From contig JAVSML010018936.1 of the NCBI GenBank assembly GCA_038503035.1, positions 1 to 64,000 on the forward strand: 64,000 nt of DNA. The letters are read 5' to 3'. The first letter of the stretch is position 1. Each line of letters begins with the position of its first letter. The notes below the pieces were generated by a model. That model worked only from the letters and a program-made list of their open reading frames with translations. It had not been told where the DNA came from and did no database searches. Positions 33,147 through 44,130 of this stretch are shown here, in pieces. The DNA comes from Crocodylus rhombifer (lineage: Eukaryota > Chordata > Crocodylia > Crocodylidae). A program made the position numbers and the translations under genes.

Positions 33147-36100
33147 TTTTCATAGGTTTCATAGACATTCGGGCTGGAAGGGACCTTGGAAGATCATTGA
33201 GCCCAGCCCCCTGTCCCAGGGGCAGGAAGTCATCAGGGGGTCAAAGAATCCCAGCAAGATAAACATCCAAATGTCTCTTGAAGGTGTTCAATGTAGGTGC
33301 TTGAACCACCTCTGGTGGCAGAATATTCCAGCCCTTGGGGGCTTGGACAGTAAAGAAATTCTTCCGCATGTCCAGCCTGAAATGGTCATGGAGGAGTTTG
33401 TGACCATTTGACCTTGACACCCCTTGGGGTGCTCTGGTGAACAGATGCCCCCCCCCCAGATCCTGGTGAGCACCCCTGATAAACTTATATGTGGCTACCA
33501 GAGCACCTCTGAGCCTGCACTTTTCCAGGCTGAAGAGTCCCATAATTCTCAGCCTTTCATCATACGCTCTGTTATCCTGACCTCTGATAATGCGTGTGGC
33601 TCTCTCTCCTCTGCACTCTCTCAAGCTTCTCCACATCCTTTTTGAACTGTGGACACAGTACTTCCATCACGGGACTCCAGTACTCCAGCTGCAGCCTCAC
33701 CGAGGCCGAGTACAAGGGGAGAATGACGTCCCGGGATTTGCTTGAGAAGCGGGTATGGATGCAAGCCAGTGTTTTGCTCACTTTACTAGCCGCAGCATCG
33801 CATTGCAGGCTCATGTTCGTCTCGTGGTCTATCCTGACCCCCTCCAAGTCCCTCTCGTCTGTAGTGCTAGCCAGTGTAGCTCTGCCAAGCTTATAAGGCT
33901 GCTGCAGGTTTTTCCTCCCAAGGTGGAGAGGCTTGCATTTTTCAGTGTTAAACGCCATCAGATTCTCGTCCGCCCATTGGGTGAGCCTGTCCAGGTCAGC
34001 CTGGATCACCCGCCTCTCTTCTGGCGTGGATGCTTTGCCCCTAAGTTTGGTGTCATCGGCGAACTTGGCCAGTCCAGTCCTGACTCCAATGTCCACATCA
34101 TTGATGAAGATGTTAAACAGAATAGGCCCTAGGACAGAGCCTTGGGGGACCCCGCTGGCCACAGGGCACCATGATGATTGACCTCTGTCAAGCAACACCC
34201 TCTGGGTCCGACCATGGAGCCAATTTCCCAGCCAGCAGATCGTGGTGGAGCCAAGGCCACAACTGGCCAGTTTCACCAAGAGGTGACCATAGGATACCAG
34301 ATCGAAGGCTTTTTTAAAGTCAAGATATACAACATCAATTTCTTTTCCCTTGTCCAGGTGATAGGTCACCTGATCGTAAAAGGAAATAACATTGGTCAAG
34401 CAGGACCTACCTGCAGCAAACCCATGTTGGCTATCCCTCAGGATATTGCCATCTGCCAGACTGTTAAGGATGGCCTCTCTGATGATCTTTTCTAAGACTT
34501 TCCCCGGGATAGAGGTCAGGCTGATGGGCCTGTAGTTAGCCGGATCCACTTTCCTCCCTTTCTTGAAGATCAGCACCACATTGGCCTTCTTCCAGTCTTT
34601 GGACACTTCACCAGAGTGCCAGGCGCTGGGCTATGATGCTCACCAGCTCCTTGAATATTCTGGGATGTAGACTGTCAGGGCCAGCTGACTTGAAGGTGTC
34701 CAGCCTGTCAAGGTGTTCCTTCACGAGGTCAGCATTGATGGAGGGCAGGGAATCACCCTCACCCAAGTGTTCTCATCCCATAACGGGGAGGGGTGTCCCT
34801 CGGGACTGGTGAAAAACCAATGCAAAGTACCCATTTAGTAAAGTGGCTTTTTCCTGGGCGTCGGTTGTCAGTTGTCCCATCTGGTTCAGCAGGGGTCCAA
34901 TGTTGCCCTTGCTTTTCTCTGGCTCCCCACATATCTAAAAAAAGACTTTTGATTGTCCTTGATACATGTCACTAGTTGGAGTTCAGTTGCAGCCCTGGCT
35001 TTCCTGGTTCACTCCCTGCAGGACTGGGCCAGTGCAGAATATTCCTCCATCCTTTGTAGGTCTGTCTTTTTAGACACAGCAGGTCTGCTAGGTCCCTGGA
35101 GAGCCGAGGGGGCTGCTGTGCCCTTTTGCTGCCTGGCCTCTGAGACAGAACAGACTTTGTTTGTTCATCCAGGATTGCTCCCTTGAGGAGTGACTACTCT
35201 TCCTGAACTCCCCTTCCCCTGGGGTCGTGGTCCCTTAGGGCCTCACTGACAAGCCTCCTGAGCTTGTCAGAGTTGGCTTTCCTGAAGTCATGGACTCCTG
35301 TATTGCTGACTGACTTGCCAGCTTTACAGCAAATGGTGAAGGTGATCAGTTCGTGGTCACTGTCACCCAGCTTCCCTTCGATTGCTAGGTCACTGATTAG
35401 GTCCTCCCCGGTTGCCAATACCAGGTCAAGCAGCCTTTGCCTCTCATTGCCCTGTTGACTTCTTGCGTCAGGTGGAGCACATCCATGCATGAGAGAAAGC
35501 TTTGCAACTGCTCGTATTTGGCCAAGCGCTGCTCCCACGAGATGTCGGGGTAGTTAAAGCCTACTGTGACAACCATGCGCCGGGAGTGTGTGGCCTCAGC
35601 CAATTCTCTGGCAAACTCCTGGCCAAGGTCTTGATCCTGGGTAGGAGGTCTGTAATAGACTCCCACCATTGTGTCCCCTGTGCCATGTTCCCCACGGATT
35701 TTCACCCAGAGGATCTCCAGTCATCCACCCTGGGCGCCAGTGTCTGCTCTCAGGGACACATAGCTTTCCTTGACATAGAGAGCTACACTCCCGCCCATTT
35801 TATCTACGCAGTCCCTCCTGCACAGGGTATAGCCAGCTATACCTGTGTGTGGTCCAATCATGGGTGGAGTCCCACCAGGTCTCCATTATCCCTATGACAT
35901 CATAATTATTTGTGCTGAGTTTATTCCCCAAGCTCCTGCCATTTGTGTATAGATGTGCAAGTGTCCTCTTGGGGGGCCCTTGCCTTGCCCACAGATTGTA
36001 CCAGGGCTGGGGCAGGGGTGGGTTCCCTTTAGTGCCTTGGCCTGCTGGCTTTGCAAGGGTTGCTCAGCAGGCCAGAAGTGGCGGTAGTCCCCCGGCAGGC

Positions 36101-37022
36101 TTATTTTAAAGCCCGGTGGAGCAGGTCGGCCAGTCTGGCTGAGAAGAGCTGCCTCCCCAGGGGGGAGAGGTGGAGGCCATCTCTTCCCAGCAGCTCGCTG
36201 CCTCTCTTGCCAAAGAGCGGGCTGTGGTCATGGAAGCCGAAGCCTTCCCGATGACACCAGCTCCGCAGCCTTTGGTTCACTACCTGGCTCCTCCTTTCCC
36301 TCCACAGCCCATAGGCCAACACTGGGAGGATCGAAGAAAACACCACCTGCACCCCCAACCCCTTTAGCCCCGCTCCCAAATCCCTGTAGTGCCTCATGGC
36401 CTGGCTGGGAGCGCTGCGAGCTGTGTCATTGGTACCCACATGGACAAGGAGCATGGGGCCGGAGAAGCCCAGGGATCTTCTCCACAATGTCTTGGATTTG
36501 GACTCCGGGGAAGCTGCAGACTTCCCAGGCTAAGGAGTCAGGGCAGCAGATTACCCCCTCAGTCCCCCTCAGGATGGAGTCTCTCATGACAAACACTTCG
36601 CGTTTTGTCTTGGGGAGAGTGGGGGGCGATACCTGCAGTTGAGCCCGTGTTGCCCGCGGGAGCTGGCAGCTTGGCAGGCTCTGCTGGGGCTGCAAGAGGT
36701 GCGGACCTGTTGCTAAGCTCCAGCGGGGGGTGGACTCTGGTGTGGCGGGCCTTGGGGCCCTCGACCACCTTGGTCCAGCCCCCTGGCTGGACAGCATTGG
36801 AGGTCCCTGAGTCCTCCCTTGTTCCGGAAGGCGACCTGGGTCTACCCTCCGCCTCCAGGGGGTGCAGGGCCTGGCAGTAGGAGTCAATCACGCACTCACC
36901 AATCCTGATGGTATGCAGTCACTGGAGTGCAGCCTGGAGCTCCTCCGGCTGGTGCACCAGGGACCCCAAAAGGAAGCAGCCCCCACAAGGGGAGTTGGCC
37001 ATGCTCCTGGTCCCCAGAGCAT
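33147..37022 (-). mobile_element. Near-full-length CR1 LINE, minus strand
   Basis: The most complete CR1 here, about 3.9 kb. The 3' end at 33147 has TTCATAGGTTTCATAGAC. RT lies at 33572-34606, with [30 protein letters not shown] and FADDTKLRG. Endonuclease remnants at 35194-35705 include VGVYYRPPTQDQ, NYPDISWEQ and LGDSDHELITF. ORF1 at 36101-36999 carries the esterase motifs GPMLLVHVGTNDTARS and GRDGLHLSPLGR, with the start codon complement near 36999. Frameshifts break both ORFs; for example, extra bases lie near 33650. The 5' end lies just before the ORF1 start. Confidence 0.92.
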
Positions 37023-37029
37023 GAAAAAG

Positions 37030-37765
37030 TGTCATCTTCATCAGTGATCTGGACAAGGGGGTGGGAAGCACCCTCTCCAGATTCGTGGATGACACTAAAA
37101 TATGGGGTGAAGCTAACACCCTGGGGAGGAGGAACCAGAGCCAGGCTGACCTAGACTGGCTGAGGAAGCGGGCAGAGAGCAACAGGATGCAATTCAATAA
37201 GGACAAGTGCAAGGTGCTGTGTCTAGGGAGGAAGAACTGCCATCAGACCCTGTATGCAGCACTGGTCAGGCCGTGGCTGGAGTACTGCGTCCAGTTCTGG
37301 GTGCTGCAGGTCAAGCGGGGTGCAGACAGCCTGGAGAGGGTTCAAAGAAGGGCCACGCGTCTGACTGGAGGCCTGCAGGGGAAGCCCCACAAGGAAAGGC
37401 TAAGGGACCTCAGCCTCTCCACGGGAAGGCCGAGAGGGGCCCTTGGTGGGGTACACATGCATAAGGGGGAGCAACATGAAGTGGGCGGGGATCTGTTCAC
37501 CAGGGCGGCCCTGGAACGACAAGGAACAACGGCCACAAGCGGCTGGAGAGCAGGTTTAGACTGGACAGCAGAAACTGTTCTCCAGGGGCAGGGCTGCCAG
37601 GCTCTGGAACCGGCTCCCTGGGGGGCGCTCGCCCCGTCTCTGGGGGCTCCCAGAGGAGACCTGGACAGGCCCCTGGCTGGGATAACGTGACCCCCGGGTG
37701 GGTGGGCCGGGGCAGGGTCGGACTGGACGGGCCGCGGACGTCCCTTCCGGCCCTGGGCATCTCTG
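37030..37765 (+). mobile_element. CR1 LINE 3' fragment
   Basis: Plus-strand, open from the RT catalytic region (IFISDLDKGVGSTLSRF, FVDDTKIWG with Val in place of Ala) to a stop at 37688-37690, then a GC-rich 3' UTR ending ...TCCGGCCCTGGGCATCTCTGTAC. It joins block III at a CATCTCTGTAC that is native to the composite repeat. It may be the 3' end of the element whose ORF1 is at 32400-33146, with an internal deletion. Confidence 0.88.
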
Positions 37766-38800
37766 TACAACCGAAGTGTTTCAAAGTGAGTGAGGCAGCG
37801 AACAACCCCGTCACTTCAACGCCCTGTGCGACACCAGAGATCCCGGGCTCGCTCCCCTAGAGCCGAACTGATGTTCCGCACAACAACAGGTTTGACTTCA
37901 TTTTTCACTTTAAAAAAAAGGGGAAACGCGGTGCCGTGAGGGCGCGCCCGGAGACGTTTCAGCGCCAGCCCAGAAGCAAACGGTGCTCGCACGGCGTGCA
38001 GGAGGCAGGGCGGCCGGCCCGGCAGGAGGAGGCCAGGGACGGGGCCCGGGACAGACACACACGCAACTTCCAGCTTGAAGACGGACCGCAGCACAGCTCC
38101 TGCCTGCGCACGCCGCGGGCTACAGCGCTGCGGGTCGCGGGCTCCGGGCCGGGCGGCGCCGGCAGAGCGGGGCCGCTGGGCACCGCAGTCGGACCAATCG
38201 GCACGCACACGCTTGCACACACCCACCGCTCCCGGACATCCAATCAGAACGCGAAGAAGGCGCGGGGGCGACCTCTTGGAACCGACCCTCCAGCAAAAGC
38301 CAATCAGAGCAAAGAAGGGCGTTGCGGCCCTGACCCCGCCCATGTCTCCACGCCACCCAATCGCCGTACGGCTCGAGGTGGCCAATGGAAACGCGAGACT
38401 CCGATGCCGGCCGGGCCGGGTCGCTGCCCGTGAAGGCTTCTCTCTGCCCTCATCACCGGGCTTGAAAGGCCCGGCGGAAGCGCGGGGAGGAGCAGGGCGG
38501 GGGGTGCTTTCCTCTGCCTTTTCGTGGTGGCGTCGGTGCCCCGCGGGAGCGCCCCCGCGTGCGCGCAGCCCGCGTCTTACCTGCCGAGGCACGCAGCTGC
38601 AGGGCGGCACTGGGCTGGGCTGTCCCCGCCTTTCGCTCCCGGCTGCAGGCTCGGCGCCGCGCCTGGAGTGCGCCGCCCCGGCAGCGGCCGCGAGGAAGCC
38701 CGGGAGCGCGGCGCTGCTCGGTACTCGGCGTGGGTCCCCGGCACAGCCGGGGTACGTGTAGCAGCTCCACGGATTCACAGCTGTCAGATGCAGACATGAC
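37766..38800. repeat. Block III of the composite CCAAT/CTCF-like repeat, one unit
   Basis: Landmarks in the block I order: AGTGAG and CACTTCAACGCCCTG (37787-37827), GAACTGATGTTCCGC (37864), CAGAAGCAAACGGTGCT (37971), GGAGGCAGGGCGG (38001), CAGACACACACGCAACTTCC (38053), the CCAAT array, then GCCCTCATCACCGGGCTTGAA (38448). CpG-rich. No clear CTCF-like site was found in this copy. Confidence 0.72.
38194..38386 (+). promoter_or_regulatory. CCAAT-box array, copy 5 (five boxes)
   Basis: CCAAT at 38194, 38240, 38300, 38357 and 38382, steps 46, 60, 57 and 25. This is almost the same as copy 1 (47, 57, 56, 25) although the copies are 36 kb apart. GACCCCGCCC lies between boxes 3 and 4. It lies 2.6 kb upstream of MRPS16 but is separated from it by the foldback element. 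Confidence 0.6.
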
Positions 38801-38857
38801 GCTACGTGACCTCCTGGATCGAGCTCCTCCTTCACACGGACGGGCACAGGCGGATGC

Positions 38858-40592
38858 GGCTGGAGTTGGTTCCTTATTCCCGGTTCCTGTCTGAAAGCTA
38901 ATCTAGACCCAGTGAAAACTTGTTATTCATGAATTCCACATTCTAAAAAGAGAGAATTTCATTAGCTACACCAATTAATATGTAAAATAATATCTCACAT
39001 CAAGAACAGAGCCCTAAACGAAGGGTCAGATTAGGATGGGTTTATGGGGCAAAATACTTCTGGGGCCACCTCAAATTTCATGGCGATGCCACTGGGGGAC
39101 CATCCCAAAGACCCCAACCACAGTCCTGCCTGGCCCAAAGTGCAGTTTGGCCGTGCCAGGCTGCCATCTGACACCAGCCCCCATGCCACTCTACTAAGTA
39201 TAACGGTTTGAATAAAGAACTGGATTTGGGCTGGGATTACACCCAGAAATCCTTCTTGGCCACCCCAGACCATGCCTCTGTGGCAGCGGGGGGGGATGCT
39301 TCCAGACATCTCTGAATAGAGACTTGCCGGACCCAAAAGGCAGTTTGTTTGTGCCAGGGTGCCAAGAGACAGCACCCCCAGCCACTGTGCTAGATATGTG
39401 GACCCAAGGCTTTTGGGCCAAGATTGCAGCTAGAAATCCTTCTTACCCACCCCTGCCAGCGATTGTACTAAGGACAGTGGCTTGAATAGGGAGCTCTTTT
39501 TGGGCTGGGATTAGAAATGGAAATCCTTCTTGGCCGCCCCACACTATGACTCTGTGGTACCGGGGGACTCCCCCGGACATCCCTGACCAGAGTCTTGCCT
39601 GGCCCAGAGCACAGTTTCTTCCTGCTGTGGTGCTAACTGCAGCCCCCGTAGCCAGTAACATAACAACAGGCTTCGTCTGGCTGTCTGACCGTGACTGTGA
39701 TGCATTTTGAGCTGCAGTTAAAGGCTAATAATTAAGGTTTTGCTTAGGGAGTACCACTCTTCCCTTGTGATAAACTTGTTCTAATTTAACATTTGCTGGT
39801 GAGCGAGCAAATTACAACACCCAGCTCTAAGTTATTTTCCAAGTTTCTGGGTGGCGGTTGGATGTAAATGTGAAATGCTGTTGAAAAATCCCTAGGGCCT
39901 TATCTAGCTATACACGTGCCCTGGGGGTGCGGAGAAGGGTGCGACGAAACCGCGTTTTGGGCCAGGCAGGTCTCTGGTCACAGCTGTCCAGGAGCGTCCC
40001 TCCATGCCAGAGAGGTGCGGCCTGGGGTGGCCCAAGAAGGGTTTCTGGGTATAATCCCAGGTCCTTATTCGGGTCCAGACACTTAGCACAGTGTCAGTGG
40101 GCAGCCTGGCACGGCCAAGCCGCGCTTTGGGCTGGGCAAGCCCATGGTCCCCCTGGGGCGCCGAGGTGTGGTCTGGGGAGGCCCAACCAGGATTTCTAGC
40201 CATAACCCACCCCCAAATCCAGTTCCTTCTTTAAGCCATTATACTTAGCACTGTGGCATGGGGATGGTAGTGGGCAGCTGGCCCGGCAGGACGCGCTTTG
40301 AGCCGGGTGGGGCAGTGGTCAGCCGTCTTTGGGAGGGTCCCCCAGTGGCATCCCCACCAAATCTGGGGTGGCCCAAGAAGTCTCTTTCCCCATAATCCCA
40401 TCCTAATCTGACCTTCGTTTCTGGCTCTGTTCTTGATGTGAGATATTATTTGACATGCTAATTAGGAGATGTGTAGCTAATGAACTTCTCCCCGTGTAGG
40501 ATGGGAGAAGTTATTCATTAATAGCAAGTGTTGATTGGGTCTAGATTCGCTTTCAAAAAGGCACCAGGAATAAGGAACCAACTTCAGCCTCA
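38858..40592. mobile_element. Foldback (long inverted-repeat) element with tandem subrepeats
   Basis: The outer arms, 38858-39048 and 40370-40592, are inverted copies. Shared stretches are GAAGTTGGTTCCTTATTCC-like ends, ATCTAGACCCA, TTCATTAGCTACAC, AATAATATCTCACATCAAGA and GTCAGATTAGGATGGG. Inside, a subrepeat of about 170 bp (ATCCTTCTTGGCCACCCC...) occurs about four times on the left (39067, 39249, 39437, 39521) and three times inverted on the right (39950, 40119, 40291). The centre (39640-39920) is single-copy A/T-rich DNA without a coding frame. Non-autonomous; no target duplication could be fixed. Confidence 0.8.
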
Positions 40593-40846
40593 TGGACGGC
40601 TGCCCCCCGGAACCGCCCCGTCCCCGCCGCCGCGTTCCCGCGAGCAGCGCCTAGCAGCTTCCCCGCCCCGCCCCGCCCCCGCGGCCGGGCGCGGCGCCGC
40701 GACGCAAGCGGCGCGCCCACAACCACCCGCGCGTGCGCCGCGGGTGTGACGCCATCGGCGAGCGCGGGCGACAGCGCGGAGTCGGTTGCCGGAGGCCGAT
40801 CCCGTCCCGTCCTTGGGCGCTCGCTGCGGTGCCGCCGGGAGCCGCC
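40593..40846 (+). promoter_or_regulatory. MRPS16: CpG-island promoter and 5' UTR of MRPS16
   Basis: Very GC-rich with repeated CCGCCCCG GC boxes at 40660-40680 and no TATA box, typical of housekeeping genes. The right end of the foldback element lies directly upstream. The start codon context GCCGCCATGG is a perfect Kozak match. Confidence 0.6.
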
Positions 40847-41411
40847 ATGGTGCAGCTGGGTGAGTGAGCCCCCCCTTCCCCCGGCTCCGGCCGCGGCCCC
40901 GCCTCTCCCTCCGCTAACGCGCCGTGCCCGCAGGGCGGGTGCTGCGGGCGATGCCGCGCCGTGCCCGCGTGGTGATCCGCTTGGCGCTGCGCGGCTGCGC
41001 CAACCGGCCGTCCCTCCTGCTCGTGGCGGCGCACAACTGGCGGGCGCGCGACGGGCCCTTCCTGGAGCAGCTGGGCTGCTACGACCCGCTGCCCAACGCG
41101 CACGGCGAGAAGATCGTGGGCATCAACGTGGAGCGGCTGCGCCACTGGCTCGGCGCCGGCGCGCACATTTCCCGGCCTGCCGAGAAGCTGCTGGGTAAGG
41201 CGGGCAAGGGGCCGGGGCTGGGGCTCGGAGTAGCCCCGCAGTGCCCTGGCTGCAGCACCCACCTGGCCTTGCTCTTGCAGGTTTGGCTGGGTTCTTCCCG
41301 CTGCACCCCATGACCATCACCCACGCTGAGCGGCTGCGGAAGGCCAGAGCTGCAGAGGCGGCAAGAGCCTCGGAGGCCCCCGCCGCCCCCGAGGAAGACA
41401 CAGAGGAGTGA
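40847..41411 (+). CDS. MRPS16: Mitochondrial ribosomal protein S16 (bS16m), three exons
   Basis: Small-subunit protein of the mitochondrial ribosome. Coding exons are 40847-40859 (MVQL plus one base, donor GTGAGT), 40934-41194 (acceptor CCCGCAG, donor GTAAGG) and 41281-41411 (acceptor CTCTTGCAG, stop TGA). The phases join to a 134-residue protein, close to the 137 of human. bS16 signatures are visible: [45 protein letters not shown] and [16 protein letters not shown]. The C-terminus is Ala/Glu-rich as in other vertebrates. Odd points: the normally conserved FYRIVAAHN reads SLLLVAAHN, and the N-terminal residues are Arg/Ala-rich, perhaps driven by the extreme GC content. Introns are 74 and 86 bp. 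The start was chosen for its Kozak context and the conserved MVQL. It converges on IQGAP1. Confidence 0.93.
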
Positions 41412-42640
41412 GGAGAGGCTGAGGTGTGCAGGCACTGGGAGAGGGGCTGGTGCCGCCCACAGACCGTGCCGCGGCAGGAGCAGGGCTGCAGCATGTTTTG
41501 AGAATCAACAGAAAAGACCAAAGTTTTCTTTCCTTGCAGCCCATCCGATGTGCAGAAACCTTCCGCCACTAGCACGTGCTTAGGCCAAAGGACTTACCTG
41601 GATGCAAGTGTTGTCACTGTCTCTACTTTAAGATCTGCTTCAGTTGTTGTTATTCTCTGGTTTCATTTCCATTGAGCTTAACAAAGGGAAACCTTTGTGT
41701 GCAGCAACGCCTTAAGTTTTGTAAAGCGTGGAACATGCGTGTCAAAGCAGTAAAGGACTTACTCTTACTCCAGCAGAGAAACATGGTACTGTGAGCACAT
41801 TTACACAAGACTTACCTCACATGACTAATTAGCTCTGCAGTAAATGTCTTGCATCTACATGTGCGCCCCTACTAGGCCACAGGAAACTAATTAACTCCAC
41901 AGCAGAATTTTTTTTTTTCCCACTTCTCAGGACCGCACGTGTAGGCACCGATGTGGCTGGCTAGGTCACAAGAGTGCTTCAGTGCAGGGGCTGCAGCTAA
42001 CCCTGCACTGGAGCACTTCCATGCCCCAGCTAGCCCCCCTAAAGCACATTGAGCCATGCAGGAGCAGTCCTGGGGTGGCAGGCTGACCCCCCAGGTCCTC
42101 TGCCAGCTGGGACTGCTCTGACCAGTCCCAGGCACACACTTAAATGGTACACCCAGGAGAAATGAACTGGGGGGCATCAGAGTTAACTGCTTTGTATTAA
42201 TTGCATGTGTAGATGCAGCCAGTTTGGAGCAGGCTGCTTTATGGAAGCTGGCTGCATTTCTCAGAATATCTGTACAGGCTTTTTTGGCTACCTTCATGAA
42301 GTCAACACTTCTGGTTAACAGGATTTCTGGTTTATCTTGACTCAGCTGAGTGGCAAGTATCATTGGAAGTAGGAACATGGGGAAGGCAGAGAGGAAGTGG
42401 CAGGGGAGGAGGATAGCTCTACTGGATAACTTGCTGGTTGTGCCCCTGCCGGCCTGCTCAGACACACAGAGAGGGGGGCAGGGAAAATAAGGGGTCTGGA
42501 AATTCAAACAAAAGGCTGGGAGGAAAGGACAGAATTGGGGGTCACGCCTAGCCTCCTGAGGGTGCATACATCTTAAGGTTGATTGGCTCAGAAGGGCCAT
42601 ATGGCACAGACAGCACTGATGTCAGTGCACCCACCCTTTG
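41412..42640 (+). other. 3' flank/UTR of MRPS16 and intergenic DNA
   Basis: The 3' UTR starts at 41412. No clear AATAAA was seen; AGTAAA near 41749 is the nearest candidate signal. Further on I see no gene or repeat, apart from T and C homopolymer runs (41909-41918, 42646-42653). Confidence 0.4.
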
Positions 42641-44130
42641 AACCCCCCCCCCCTTTAACACTATGTGCACTGCGTGTGCTGGGGTGGGGGTGAGCGGCAA
42701 GTGGCCGTGGACCACTAAAGCTCCACGTGGCCCTGAGTGTTGACAATGCTGCCATCGCCCTCCTGACTGCAGCTCCAACACTGAAGACCCCATCCCTTTC
42801 CAAGTCCCCTATTCAAGGCAATGCCCTGTCCCCCTGGGACAGCTGTGTACATAGATCTACCAACAACTGCACCAATGTAGAAAGTACCCATGCTGTGGTG
42901 AGGGGTTTGGCAGAGGAAGAGGTGCATGCTGCACATCCCAAGGAAGGAAAGGGTGCAGTCACCTGCAATAGCCGTGGGGTGGAAAATGAGTCCAACATCA
43001 ACCCAAGGCTCCTTCAGGTTGGAGGCAGAACTATTCTCTGAGTTGCTGCTGGCAGTATCATTAGTGCCCAAACATCTGCTGCATGGGCCTATACTCTGTT
43101 GATAAGGGGAGTCCTGACAATCTCTGTAACATCTTGGATCAAGCCTGGCAGGCAGACGACCACCTGGCATGACTGGTTTAGGGTTGATGCCTCCATACCT
43201 TTTGGGAGTTGCTTATTTTTGAGAGCAGTAGCCTCAGCCCTCCCACCTTTACAGTGTTGTTTCATCTCTGCCCCCAGTGGAGTAGATGCCCACTCCATAA
43301 CTCTTCACCCTGATAAGGGTTCAGCCAGGGGCTATTCTGCTGCTGCAAGCAACCAGCTCCTGGCTTCTAGCCTCCTCATCTCTTCCAGTCTTGGAGATGG
43401 GCTTGTGTCATATCTTTAAGTAGTCTACATTGATGTTTTTCAGCCCAGCCATCATCTCCTGTAGCTCCTTTACCCATTTTCAGCCCAGCCACCATCTCCG
43501 GTAGCTCTTTTACCCATTTTGTAAAACAATCCATCAATAGGAACCTTTCACACCAGATGCACTCCTGTCTTTGTCAGAAACATGCACGCTGTGGTTCCTG
43601 CAAAGCAAGAGCAGGGACTGAGTGGAACCACCCATGGTGAGAAGCCCCAGTTGGACAGAGCCTGCACAGACAGAGGAGCTAGCACTGGCATTGGTTTTGG
43701 CAGAATGACTGCCAGCAATTGTGCTACTGCTTTTTCTGGTTCCTGCCTTAGAACAAAACAAAACTCTCCCTTACCCAAGGAATTCAGCTGACTCGCACTA
43801 AACAGAGGCCAACAGAAACACAGGGAGGGAACTCCACCCCCCATAATGTGCTGGCTCCTGGTATCACCCACCCCTAGTATTGCCAAGTCTGGCTGGCCTG
43901 GCCTCCTTGAGAATAGCAGTCAAGTCTCAGGGGCTGTAAACTGCTTGCTGGCCCCTATAACACTGCAAGAGGGCCATAAACCCCAGACCACAAATCCCAA
44001 ATTTAGCAGGGCAGGTAAACACACTTTCAACATCCACCAACCACAAGTGACCAGGACTTCCTCCTCCCATGCAGGGATTTCACTTGAGCCCACCACCACC
44101 AGTTTGTGGATCCTGATGGCACCGGCTATT
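42640..44130 (-). mobile_element. Old LINE ORF1 relic (CR1/L3-like)
   Basis: On the minus strand a decayed frame near 43000-43060 reads CLGTNDTASSNSE, resembling the GTNDTA block of CR1 ORF1 esterases. It is followed by an EPWVDVGLIFHPTAIAG stretch like the next strand of that domain. Near 44090 LVVVGSSEI resembles the VLVMGDS block. A 44-bp stretch is duplicated in tandem at 43435-43520. Very diverged; the assignment rests on short motifs. Confidence 0.35.
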
